Assembly: GCF_000423045.1 (NCBI RefSeq)
Contig: NZ_AUHF01000001.1
Coordinates: 868,001-932,000 of the forward strand
Source of the DNA: Christiangramia portivictoriae DSM 23547
GTDB lineage: Bacteria; Bacteroidota; Bacteroidia; Flavobacteriales; Flavobacteriaceae
DNA length: 64,000 nt
Direction of reading: 5' to 3'
Shown: positions 45,343 to 53,214 of the stretch, one piece after another
Numbering within the stretch: position 1 is the stretch's first letter
Layout of the letters: every line of letters starts with the position of its first letter
The notes under the pieces: model-generated
What the model was told of the DNA's origin: nothing
Databases searched by the model: none
What the model saw: the letters and a program-made list of their open reading frames with translations, nothing else
Program-made: the position numbers and the translations under genes

Positions 45343-45699
45343 ATGCCAAAATTAGATGAACAGGAATTGCATAATCTTGCAATGAATATTGTAGGGAAAG
45401 ATCTTGAGGATAATGGCTATGAATTTTTGGGAGTTAATAGCAAGCTTAAGCGCAATCCTCAATTTGTAGCCCTTAAAGACACCAAGCTGCATTTTGTGAT
45501 CGTAAGGGCTATTGAGTATCCAGATGATCCTCAGGCCTTCGATCCGGCTTTTATGAAAGACATTAAAGAGCATGCAGAAAAGTTTAACGCCAAAACCTTT
45601 TATGCGGGTGTTGGGCTTGCAAATTCTTCAGATTATGAGAAGCCGGTCTCTAATGAAGAGGATTATGTAGTGAATTATTCTGGCTGGAAAGAGTTTTAG
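45343..45699 (+). CDS. Small NQR-linked protein of unknown function
   Basis: 118 residues from ATG 45343 (MPKLDEQELHNLAMNIVG); a TTG at 45337 lies inside the -7 box and can be excluded. No signal peptide, membrane segment or cysteine. Soluble alpha/beta-looking sequence with NPQFVALKDTKLHFVIVRAI and FYAGVGLANSSDY. Similar short proteins in Flavobacteriaceae are often labelled NQR subunit F because of their position, but nothing here resembles the ferredoxin, FAD or NADH motifs of NqrF. It sits between nqrF and apbE and runs directly into apbE (stop and ATG adjacent), suggesting a role in NQR assembly or flavinylation; this is inference from position only. Confidence 0.82.
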   Translation: MPKLDEQELHNLAMNIVGKDLEDNGYEFLGVNSKLKRNPQFVALKDTKLHFVIVRAIEYPDDPQAFDPAFMKDIKEHAEKFNAKTFYAGVGLANSSDYEKPVSNEEDYVVNYSGWKEF

Positions 45700-46713
45700 A
45701 TGTATCGAATTTCATTTTATATCATATTAGTGCTGTTCATGGTATCCTGCGATTCCAACAGCAATTCAGAAATCACTAATTTCCAGGGTGAAGCGCTGGG
45801 GACTACCTATTCTGTTCAGTACTTTTCAGAAGAAAATATCGAGTTCACCCGCGCTATGGACAGTATCGTGAATCTGGTCAATCTGTCCATGAGTACATAT
45901 CTGGAGAATTCAGATATTTCCAGGATTAATCGAGGTGATTCCAGTGTCGTTGTTGATGAGCATTTTGTAAATGTGTTCAATGCATCGCAAAAAATTTATA
46001 CACAAAGCAATGGATTTTTTGATCCAACGGTGGGTGTTCTCGTGAACGCTTACGGCTTTGGTCCCGGTAAATCGATAACAGATCTATATGCAGAGCGTCT
46101 GGATTCATTAAATCAATTGGTTGGACTTAATAAGGTTAAGATCAGGGAAAATAGTACGGTAAGCAAAGAGCATCCTGAAATTTTTATAGATTTTAATGCG
46201 ATTGCCAAAGGTTATACCATTGACTTGGTTGGTGATTTTCTGGAAAGCCATGGTGTTTCAGGTTACCTGATTGAGTTAGGTGGAGAATTGAAAGCTAGAG
46301 GTGTTAACAGTAGTACCGGTAAGGAATGGCTCGTAGGAATCGATCATCCATTGCAACAAGGTCCTCAAAGGCAATTTAAGGCAAAGGTGAAGCTTCAGAA
46401 TGTCGCTATGGCTACATCTGGCAATTATAGAAAATACCGTATTGACTCCATTACTGGACAACGATTTGTACATACGGTCAATCCTATAACCGGTTTTGCG
46501 GAAAAAAGTAATTTATTGAGCGCTTCAGTAATTGCTGAAAATTGTATGTTCGCAGATGGTTATGCTACTGCTCTTATGGCGATGGGACTTGACAGATCAA
46601 TAACTATGCTCAAAGAATTAAAGTCTGTTGAAGTCTATCTCATCTACTCAGACGAAAATGGTGAGATGAGAACGTTTGTTACGCCGGGTTTCAGCACCAA
46701 TCTGGTGGAATAG
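45700..46713 (+). CDS. apbE: FAD:protein FMN transferase, lipoprotein
   Basis: 337 residues. Lipoprotein signal with lipidated Cys17 (LFMVSC). Transfers FMN from FAD to the Thr of DxxS/TGAT motifs, here NqrC and NqrB encoded just upstream. Motifs: GEALGTTYSVQYF, MSTYLENSDISRIN, FDPTVGVLVNAYGFGPG, IDFNAIAKGYTIDLVG, ELGGELKARG and MATSGNYRKYR...HTVNPITG, the Mg/FAD-binding region. It follows the small NQR-linked gene with no gap. Confidence 0.97.
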   Translation: MYRISFYIILVLFMVSCDSNSNSEITNFQGEALGTTYSVQYFSEENIEFTRAMDSIVNLVNLSMSTYLENSDISRINRGDSSVVVDEHFVNVFNASQKIYTQSNGFFDPTVGVLVNAYGFGPGKSITDLYAERLDSLNQLVGLNKVKIRENSTVSKEHPEIFIDFNAIAKGYTIDLVGDFLESHGVSGYLIELGGELKARGVNSSTGKEWLVGIDHPLQQGPQRQFKAKVKLQNVAMATSGNYRKYRIDSITGQRFVHTVNPITGFAEKSNLLSASVIAENCMFADGYATALMAMGLDRSITMLKELKSVEVYLIYSDENGEMRTFVTPGFSTNLVE

Positions 46714-46718
46714 AAAAT

Positions 46719-47483
46719 TTATTTGCTACAAACAGGTAAAATTTCGCCTACCGCAAGCCTGTATCTATCTACTTCTGTCTTGGACATTTTACTGGTCAAG
46801 TCTACTTCCTCGACTTGAAATCCAACTTTTCTTAGCTTTTTGAAATAATCTCTTCCGTACACACGTACGTGGTCATATTGTCCAAAAAGTTTGGCTCTCT
46901 GTTTAGCATCAGTGATAGAATCATCCTGAAAGGTTTTCTCCCTTTCCAAATCCTGGGGGATTTGCAGAATGGCTGTTCCTCCCGGTTTCAACACCCTGTA
47001 CAGTTCGTTCATTGCTTTTGCGTCATCGGGAATGTGTTCAAGAACATGATTACATAAAATGAAATCAAAGCTGGAGTTTGCGAATGGCAGATGGCAAATA
47101 TCAGCCTTCACATCGGCCAGAGGCGAATTGAGATCTGTTGTGGTGTACTCTAAATTCTCCATTTTTCGAAACCGCTTGTAAAAAGCCTGTTCCGGTGCAA
47201 AATGCAATACTCTTCGCTTTTTTGTAAAAAAGTCGGTATGTTGCTCAAGGTAGATCCAAAGCAATCGGTGTCTTTCCAGCGATAGTGTGGAAGGGGAGAG
47301 AACATTCTCTCTCTGATCTTCATATCCATAGGGAAGAAATTTCCGGAAGTTGCTTCCATCAATAGGGTCTGTATATCGGTTACCTTTGAGATAGATCTTT
47401 AAAAACGGCCTTATCAAGTAACTGGCTCTAATAAGTACGGGCCTCGGTATACTGTTTAAGGCCAGTTTAAAAAGATTGCTCAT
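46719..47483 (-). CDS. Class I SAM-dependent methyltransferase, substrate unknown
   Basis: 254 residues. Rossmann-fold methyltransferase of the Methyltransf_11 type: RRVLHFAPEQAFYKRF (motif I position, unusual in lacking the GxGxG glycines), YTTTDLNSPLADVKADI (motif II acid), FDFILCNHVLEHIPDD (motif IV) and YRVLKPGGTAILQIP (motif V/VI). An N-terminal extension (~70 residues) contains FRKFLPYGYEDQRENVLSPSTLSLERHRLLW. Similar proteins occur in glycan and LPS gene sets, but this context (gpmI-map region) gives no substrate. Starts three bases after the HNH-like gene ends; last gene of that run. Confidence 0.85.
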   Translation of the reverse strand: MSNLFKLALNSIPRPVLIRASYLIRPFLKIYLKGNRYTDPIDGSNFRKFLPYGYEDQRENVLSPSTLSLERHRLLWIYLEQHTDFFTKKRRVLHFAPEQAFYKRFRKMENLEYTTTDLNSPLADVKADICHLPFANSSFDFILCNHVLEHIPDDAKAMNELYRVLKPGGTAILQIPQDLEREKTFQDDSITDAKQRAKLFGQYDHVRVYGRDYFKKLRKVGFQVEEVDLTSKMSKTEVDRYRLAVGEILPVCSK

Positions 47484-47486
47484 GGC

Positions 47487-48050
47487 TTATACTTCGATAT
47501 CACCCCAGTTCTCACCCGATTTAATTCGGTATAGCTGCATTTCGGATACTCCAAATTGCTTTGCCAGTACGCGAATACGGGTTTTCCTTTCTGGATCTAA
47601 TAGCTTTTTCTTAAGAATAACAGCCTGTGCGTACGTTAATTTCGAATAGGATGTTACTTTTCGTAATCGCCTGTTTTCCTTATTCTCCTTAACCTTAGGG
47701 CTATTATATTGATGTTGGACCCATTCATCCTTGGTGGCCCATGCCAAGTTAGAAACGCGATTATCGTTCTTCACAAAATTCTTGTGGATTACGTATTGAT
47801 CACCTTCTTTTTTCTCTAAAAACATTTCAGCAATAATGCGATGAATGTAGTAAGTTTTATGCTTACCATTCTTCAATTTTACCGCGAAGTTTAAATATCC
47901 ACCTACTTTTCCGCCATTCATTAGGTCTCCTTCAGGGTTTTTCAGATAACTGATCATCCTTCCGAAATTTGAGACTTTGTAGATAAAGCGGTCTTCCCAG
48001 GAATCTTTGTGTAGGGTTTTCCAGATTTCCTGTCTGTAACTTTTAATCAT
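47487..48050 (-). CDS. NUMOD4/HNH-endonuclease-like protein with C-terminal helix-turn-helix
   Basis: 187 residues. The N-terminal part looks like a NUMOD4 motif (EDRFIYKVSNFGRMISY), followed by a phage/homing-type HNH domain: His70 in YYIHRIIAEMF, His89 in VIHKNFVKNDN, Asn97 in NRVSNLAWATK. In active members the second block reads close to NHIDG; here Asn-His is Ile-His and Asp-Gly is Asn-Phe, so catalysis is doubtful. Residues ~138-180 form a likely helix-turn-helix (YAQAVILKKKLL...RVLAKQFGVSEMQLYRIKSG). It overlaps map by 8 bases and is followed by the methyltransferase, so it is embedded in a housekeeping operon and not in an intron or mobile element. It may be a domesticated DNA-binding protein. 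Confidence 0.8.
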   Translation of the reverse strand: MIKSYRQEIWKTLHKDSWEDRFIYKVSNFGRMISYLKNPEGDLMNGGKVGGYLNFAVKLKNGKHKTYYIHRIIAEMFLEKKEGDQYVIHKNFVKNDNRVSNLAWATKDEWVQHQYNSPKVKENKENRRLRKVTSYSKLTYAQAVILKKKLLDPERKTRIRVLAKQFGVSEMQLYRIKSGENWGDIEV

Positions 48051-48858
48051 AAACTTTTGCTCTAAATTCGTCTTCTTCTGTTGAATTAATTTTTAATGAT
48101 TCATAAATGTATTTAAATGTTGATAGTAATTCTGGTTTGCCGTCTATCAGTGCGACATCGTGCTCGAAATGAGCACTGGGTTTATTATCGGCGGTTAGTA
48201 TTGTCCAGCCATCGGGCAACTGTTTAATTCTTTTAGTTCCTAGGTTGATCATGGGTTCTATCGCAACAACCATCCCTTCTACGAACTTTTTACCTCTCCC
48301 ACGTTTACCATAGTTGGGCATTTCAGGATCTTCATGCATGGTTTTACCTAGCCCATGACCTACAAGTTCTCGTACCACACCATATCCACGGTCTTCAGTA
48401 TATTTTTGAATAGCATATCCCACATCTCCAACGCGATTACCAGCTTTGAATTCTCTAATACCTTCATAGAGTGATTCTTTGGTAACCTTTAAAAGTTCCT
48501 CCACCTCAGGGGCGATGGTTCCCACCGCAAAGGTATAGGCGTGATCTCCATAGAAGCCGTTTTTTAAAGCTCCACAGTCAATACTTATGATGTCACCTTC
48601 CTGTAGTGGCGTGTCATTTGGTATCCCGTGAACAACCTGCGCATTGGGACTCATGCATAATGAATTTGGAAAATCGTATAGTCCCAGAAATCCTGGAACA
48701 GCCCCATGATCACGGATAAATTCTTCTGCAAGTTTATCTAATTGTAGGGGCGTTACACCTGGTTTAATTTCAGGCGCCAGCATTCCAAGAGTTTTACTTA
48801 CAATAAGCGCACTTTCTCTTAGTAGTTCTATTTCCTCGCTGGATTTTGGTATAATCAT
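48043..48858 (-). CDS. map: Methionine aminopeptidase, type I
   Basis: 271 residues. Removes N-terminal Met from nascent proteins with a dinuclear metal site. Metal ligands are in IISIDCGALKNGFYGDHAYTF (the two Asp), VGHGLGKTMHEDPEMPNYG (His), MVVAIEPMI (Glu) and the C-terminal HFEHDVALI (Glu). N-terminal IIPKSSEEIELLRESALIVSKTL fits type Ia. Four bases after the HAD phosphatase gene; its stop overlaps the start of the HNH-like gene. Confidence 0.98.
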   Translation of the reverse strand: MIIPKSSEEIELLRESALIVSKTLGMLAPEIKPGVTPLQLDKLAEEFIRDHGAVPGFLGLYDFPNSLCMSPNAQVVHGIPNDTPLQEGDIISIDCGALKNGFYGDHAYTFAVGTIAPEVEELLKVTKESLYEGIREFKAGNRVGDVGYAIQKYTEDRGYGVVRELVGHGLGKTMHEDPEMPNYGKRGRGKKFVEGMVVAIEPMINLGTKRIKQLPDGWTILTADNKPSAHFEHDVALIDGKPELLSTFKYIYESLKINSTEEDEFRAKVYD

Positions 48859-48862
48859 ACTT

Positions 48863-49261
48863 TTAAAATCTTCTAAAGAGACCTGATCTCTTTCTTTTAC
48901 CGGTTCCTGGTTTATTCAATGTAAGTGATTGGTAAATCTCTCCCCAACCTTTCATTCCGCCGTAATTACGATCATCTATAAAAATGTCAGCCAGAATTTT
49001 TCGGCTAATGCTTTGATCAAATTCTTCTTCAGGATAACTGCTATTGATGGCGTAAAACTTGAGACCATTTTTTTCACAAAACAAAACAGCATCTTCCAGT
49101 TTCTCACCACTACGGTAGGTCCAAAGGATCAGTCTGTGACCCTCTTCCTGTAATTTCCGAAGTGATTCAAAGGCAAATAATAGAGGTTTTCCAATTTCTG
49201 GAAATCGGTTCTCAACAATCGTACCGTCGAAATCAACTGCGATGGTTAGAGAATTAGGCAT
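48863..49261 (-). CDS. HAD-superfamily phosphatase, BT0820 type
   Basis: ~132 residues from ATG 49261. Short, capless HAD protein: motif I VDFDGTIVENRFPEIG, motif II LWTYRSGEKLEDA, and motif IV ADIFIDDRNYGG. The lysine of motif III is not obvious. Substrate unknown. A TTG two codons upstream lies at the edge of a -7 box (49265-49272) and can be excluded; the predicted transcript starts at or next to the ATG. First gene of a minus-strand run: phosphatase, map, HNH-like protein, methyltransferase. Confidence 0.85.
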   Translation of the reverse strand: MPNSLTIAVDFDGTIVENRFPEIGKPLLFAFESLRKLQEEGHRLILWTYRSGEKLEDAVLFCEKNGLKFYAINSSYPEEEFDQSISRKILADIFIDDRNYGGMKGWGEIYQSLTLNKPGTGKRKRSGLFRRF

Positions 49262-49264
49262 AGA

Positions 49265-49272
49265 CAAAATTA
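49265..49272 (-). promoter_or_regulatory. -7 promoter box (TAATTTTG) directly before the HAD phosphatase ATG
   Basis: Perfect TAnnTTTG on the minus strand, with three bases between box and ATG, the same spacing as at 45332-45343. Predicts a leaderless mRNA for the phosphatase-map operon. Confidence 0.6.
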
Positions 49273-49312
49273 GTTATAATTTTTCAATTCCAGAGTTTTC
49301 AGTAGTTTGTAG

Positions 49313-49882
49313 CTACTCTGCGTAAGAATTTTTGTACTCTTTACCACTTACGATTCTGGCGATATCTTCTTCTATACTTTCTCCCTGAGAGTATTCAACA
49401 AAGCGATTCACTTCTTTTCCATCCTTGTAAAAAATGATCGTAGGAACTCTAGTAACTTCCAGTTCCTGCTCGATACCAGACGGTGTTGCCTTATCACGAT
49501 CTACGGCAACGAGTTGAAGATTATCGTAATCATAATCAGCCTCATCAAGAATTCTCAAGAATTTAGGTAGCTCACGTTTACTATCTCCACACCATGTTCC
49601 CATAAGGACCTTGATTTCATAGTCATTGATATTTTCGTTGATCGTTGCCATTTCTTCGGTATCTGGCTCGAAGCTTTCGTATCTTGAGTCGAACCAGCTC
49701 TTAAATGGTGCCTGCTGAAGCTCCTCTTTGGTAAAGTCGCCTAAAAGCATACTCTTTTGAGTTGTCTGCTGCGCTGTTGAAGTGTCTTCCACTTCTTCCA
49801 TAGCAAGATCCTGGTTGGAATTTTCGATTTTATTACCACAGCTTACTGCAAATGCAGCAAGAATTACCAATAGTTTTTTCAT
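49313..49882 (-). CDS. Thioredoxin-family lipoprotein with CGDS site
   Basis: 189 residues. Lipoprotein signal with Cys15 (AAFAVSC) and a thioredoxin fold: MGTWCGDSKRELPKFL (~94-109), LVAVDRDKATP, and the cis-proline loop TRVPTIIFY. The usual CxxC is CGDS, leaving Cys98 as the only cysteine besides the lipidated one, so classical dithiol-disulfide exchange within the protein is impossible. Such WCGDS proteins recur in Bacteroidota; role unknown, perhaps binding or mono-thiol chemistry in the envelope. Six bases after gpmI, so probably co-transcribed with it. Confidence 0.85.
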   Translation of the reverse strand: MKKLLVILAAFAVSCGNKIENSNQDLAMEEVEDTSTAQQTTQKSMLLGDFTKEELQQAPFKSWFDSRYESFEPDTEEMATINENINDYEIKVLMGTWCGDSKRELPKFLRILDEADYDYDNLQLVAVDRDKATPSGIEQELEVTRVPTIIFYKDGKEVNRFVEYSQGESIEEDIARIVSGKEYKNSYAE

Positions 49883-49887
49883 AAAAT

Positions 49888-51405
49888 TTAAATTAAAGAG
49901 TCTTCGGTCATTAGATCTGGTTGGGTAATCCCCATCAATTTTAGAATAGTCGGAGCAATATTCCCAAGCTTACCATTTTTTATCGACTTTATGTCTTTAT
50001 CCATTAAAATTAAAGGTACGGGATTGGTGGTATGAGCTGTATTCGCACTGCCATCCGGATTAATCATGGTTTCACTGTTCCCATGGTCTGCGATAATGAT
50101 TACAGAATATTCATTATCAAAAGCAGTTTCTGCCACTTTCTTTGCACAAATATCTACGGTCTCACATGCTTTTACAGCTGCATCAAAATCTCCGGTATGA
50201 CCTACCATATCAGGATTCGCAAAATTCAGACATATAAAATCTGCCGACTTTTCCTCCAACTCTGGAACGATCTTATCAGTAATGTCATAAGCGCTCATTT
50301 CTGGCTGAAGATCGTAAGTCGCAACTTTCGGAGAATCACACATCAATCTTCGCTCTCCTGCAAAAGGCTTTTCTCGGCCTCCTGAAAAGAAAAAGGTTAC
50401 ATGGGGATATTTTTCAGTTTCAGCAATTCTAATCTGTTTCCTGCCCTCATATTCCAGGACCTCACCCAAGGTTGCTTTGATATTTGACTTCTGAAAAATG
50501 ATATTTACATTCTCAAACCTGTCATCATATTTAGTCATTGTTACGTAATACAGTGTCATTTTCTGCATCTCGTACTCTGGAAAATCATCCTGCGACAGGG
50601 CCTGAGTTAATTGTCTTCCGCGATCTGTTCTGAAGTTGAAATATATAACGACGTCTTTTTCTCCTAGCCTGGCAACAGGATTGCCATCATGATCTGTAAG
50701 CACTATTGGTTCAATAAATTCATCGGAAATATCATCGTCATAGCTTTCCTGAATTGTGGAGATGATATCCTGTGTGCTTTTACCTTCCCCTTTTACAATC
50801 AGGTCATAAGCTTTTTCGACTCTTTCCCAACGGTTGTCTCTATCCATGGCATAATATCTACCTATAACAGATGCTAGTTCTGTGTTGGTGGATTTGAGAT
50901 GCGGGAGCAAATTTTCCACAAAACCTTTACCAGAATGTGGATCTACGTCACGGCCATCTGTAAAAGCATGCACAAATTTTTTCTGAACTCCTGCTTCCTC
51001 AGCAGCAGATAATAAACCTTTTAAATGATCGATATGAGAATGCACACCACCATCACTTAGTAATCCCATAAAGTGAATGGGTTTGTCGTTTTTTATTGCG
51101 TAACTAAATGCCGATTCCAGAACAGGTTCATCTTTTAAGGTATTCTTTTCTACCGCCATGTTGATTTTTACCAGATCCTGGTATACCACTCTTCCGGCTC
51201 CAAGATTCATATGTCCTACCTCACTATTACCCATCTGACCTTCCGGAAGACCAACATTTAGGCCATCTGTTCTTAAAGTAGCATGTGGAAATCTTTCAGG
51301 CAGCGAATCCATAAATGGAGTGTTGGCTTTAGCAACCGCAGATATTTCATCGTTATCAGAAATACCCCAGCCATCCAGAATCATTAGGAGAACTTTTTTA
51401 TTCAT
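49888..51405 (-). CDS. gpmI: 2,3-bisphosphoglycerate-independent phosphoglycerate mutase
   Basis: ~505 residues from ATG 51405 (MNKKVLLMILDGWGIS); the frame upstream to 51441 adds a non-conserved tail. Mn2+-dependent interconversion of 3- and 2-phosphoglycerate. Alkaline-phosphatase-superfamily features: VLLMILDGWG (metal Asp), QMGNSEVGHMNLGAGR with the catalytic Ser, HAFTDGRDVDP, YFNFRTDRGRQL, ICLNFANPDMVGHTGD and IIADHGNSETM, then AHTTNPVPLI. Length matches the family. The thioredoxin lipoprotein gene follows. Confidence 0.97.
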   Translation of the reverse strand: MNKKVLLMILDGWGISDNDEISAVAKANTPFMDSLPERFPHATLRTDGLNVGLPEGQMGNSEVGHMNLGAGRVVYQDLVKINMAVEKNTLKDEPVLESAFSYAIKNDKPIHFMGLLSDGGVHSHIDHLKGLLSAAEEAGVQKKFVHAFTDGRDVDPHSGKGFVENLLPHLKSTNTELASVIGRYYAMDRDNRWERVEKAYDLIVKGEGKSTQDIISTIQESYDDDISDEFIEPIVLTDHDGNPVARLGEKDVVIYFNFRTDRGRQLTQALSQDDFPEYEMQKMTLYYVTMTKYDDRFENVNIIFQKSNIKATLGEVLEYEGRKQIRIAETEKYPHVTFFFSGGREKPFAGERRLMCDSPKVATYDLQPEMSAYDITDKIVPELEEKSADFICLNFANPDMVGHTGDFDAAVKACETVDICAKKVAETAFDNEYSVIIIADHGNSETMINPDGSANTAHTTNPVPLILMDKDIKSIKNGKLGNIAPTILKLMGITQPDLMTEDSLI

Positions 51406-51485
51406 TGATAGTCGTAGTTTAGGCGATAAAGATAAAAACAATTACAGGGATTGGCTGAAGGCCTTACTATAATGTTTTATTAAAA

Positions 51486-52256
51486 CTATTGGTACATTTC
51501 AATAGCTTCCTTAATTTTTTCAATACGGTTTTTGGGATTTGGGTGTGTGCTTTGAAACTCTGGTAATCGGGATGAACCAGATGAACTTTCCAGTATTTTC
51601 ATCACTCCAATTAAAGCTTCCGGATCATAGCCTGCTTCCAGCATTATTTTGACCCCGATATGATCACTCTCTAATTCGTCTCCTCGACCGTATTTCATAT
51701 TAACGAGATTGGCGGCGACCGCGGCCGTCTGAGTTGCGCCACCGCTTTCAGAACCAACTGCCACACCGGTTAATATGCTATTGGTAAATCCTTGTTTTGC
51801 CATTCTTTCTGCTGAATGTCTTGATATCACATGACCAATTTCATGTCCTAGGACACCTGCCAGTTGATCTTCATCCTCTAGTTTTTTAAAGAGAGCATAC
51901 GTGATAAATATGGGGCCGCCAGGCAACGCAAAGGCGTTGACGGTTTCTTCATCTGCAAGCAAGTAGAATTTAAATTCATAAGGAGATGAAGAAGCCATGC
52001 TATTCGTGGATATTTTTTTACCAACTTCCTGCACCAATCTTTGATCGTCAGAATCTGGATGCAGGCCCTGATATTGTTCGATCATCTTTGGTGTTGATTG
52101 TCGTCCCAAAGAAATTTCCTCCTCTGCAGAAAGACCTACATATTGTTTTTCTCCGGTAACGGGATTCTCTTCTGAAGATGAACAGAATTTGAAGGTGCCG
52201 AATAGAACGATGATCAAGCCTATGATCAACCTTAACAGAGTTTTACCTAATCTCAT
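51486..52256 (-). CDS. M48-family zinc metallopeptidase, envelope lipoprotein
   Basis: 256 residues. N-terminal hydrophobic segment ending FKFCSSS, a plausible lipobox. The peptidase domain contains ALPGGPIFITYALFKKL, the zinc-binding HEIGHVISRHSAERM (HExxH, ~138-152), the third ligand region YGRGDELESDHIGVKIMLEAGYDPEAL, and the C-terminal STHPNPKNRIEKI. Resembles the Loi/BepA-type outer-membrane quality-control proteases, without their TPR extension. Divergent from the L,D-transpeptidase gene at 52483. Confidence 0.92.
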   Translation of the reverse strand: MRLGKTLLRLIIGLIIVLFGTFKFCSSSEENPVTGEKQYVGLSAEEEISLGRQSTPKMIEQYQGLHPDSDDQRLVQEVGKKISTNSMASSSPYEFKFYLLADEETVNAFALPGGPIFITYALFKKLEDEDQLAGVLGHEIGHVISRHSAERMAKQGFTNSILTGVAVGSESGGATQTAAVAANLVNMKYGRGDELESDHIGVKIMLEAGYDPEALIGVMKILESSSGSSRLPEFQSTHPNPKNRIEKIKEAIEMYQ

Positions 52257-52482
52257 GTAATTATCGTTTTAAAATTTAACACTTCTCGATGGTATTCGAA
52301 ACAATTCTTAAGCAGATTCACCGTTTTCAAAATGTACCAAAAGCTTATAAAACCATGGGTTTACCGTACAGTCAGAATCTTCAAATGTTAAATGGAGGCA
52401 ATATTTGAAATTAAAATTGAATTTTAGTATGTTGGCAAGACTTTTGGATTTATTTAACAAATAACCTAAAAAAGAGAATTAT

Positions 52483-53214
52483 ATGAAGTATAGAATTATG
52501 ACGGTAATCGGGGCACTAATTTTCTCATTTGCCTTCAGTAATGCACCTGAAATTGATAATACAACTGAAGTTGACGTAAAGCCTGCATTAGTAGAGGAGG
52601 TAGAATTAACTGATAAAGAAAGAACAGTTGCTCTGTATGAAAGTTTTTCAATGAAAAACAATACAATGCCACAGTTATCAGTTTTTGAAAAGGCGATCAA
52701 AGGTTATCAGAAGCTGGATGAAGCTGGAAAAATCAGTAATTCTTTACTTACTATTGTAGATTTTGATCTTTCTTCAACCAAGAAAAGGATGTGGATCCTT
52801 AATATGGATACAGAAGAGGTGGAATACAATACTTACGTAGCACACGGAAAAAATACAGGCGCTGAATTTGCTAACAAATTCTCGAACACTGTGAATTCAC
52901 TTCAGAGCTCGCTCGGTTTCTATGTCACTGGTGAGACATACTTCGGAAAAAATGGTCTTTCATTATTTATTGATGGCATGGAGAAGAATTTTAATTCCAA
53001 TGCTAGAAAAAGATATGTGGTTATTCATGGGGCAGATTATGCAGAGCCAGAATTCATTGATAGACTGGGAAGGCTGGGAAGAAGTTATGGTTGTCCTGCT
53101 GTCCCAAATACAATTGCCAAGGATCTAATTCATAAAATTAAAGGCAAATCTGTAGTCTTTATCCACAGATCAAATCAAAATTATTTACAATCATCCAGCT
53201 TTTTGAATTCTTAA
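52483..53214 (+). CDS. Murein L,D-transpeptidase catalytic domain protein (YkuD_2 type)
   Basis: 243 residues. Signal peptide ~1-21 (ALIFSFAFSNA). The catalytic region has VVIHGADYAEPEFI (His) and GRLGRSYGCPAVPN (nucleophilic Cys ~206), the pattern of the YkuD_2 branch, a sister of classical YkuD. The start ATG is preceded by AAAAAAGAGAA. Family members crosslink or modify peptidoglycan via meso-diaminopimelate or attach proteins; which one cannot be decided here. Overlaps by four bases the 3' end of a second, unrelated L,D-transpeptidase gene on the other strand. Confidence 0.9.
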   Translation: MKYRIMTVIGALIFSFAFSNAPEIDNTTEVDVKPALVEEVELTDKERTVALYESFSMKNNTMPQLSVFEKAIKGYQKLDEAGKISNSLLTIVDFDLSSTKKRMWILNMDTEEVEYNTYVAHGKNTGAEFANKFSNTVNSLQSSLGFYVTGETYFGKNGLSLFIDGMEKNFNSNARKRYVVIHGADYAEPEFIDRLGRLGRSYGCPAVPNTIAKDLIHKIKGKSVVFIHRSNQNYLQSSSFLNS

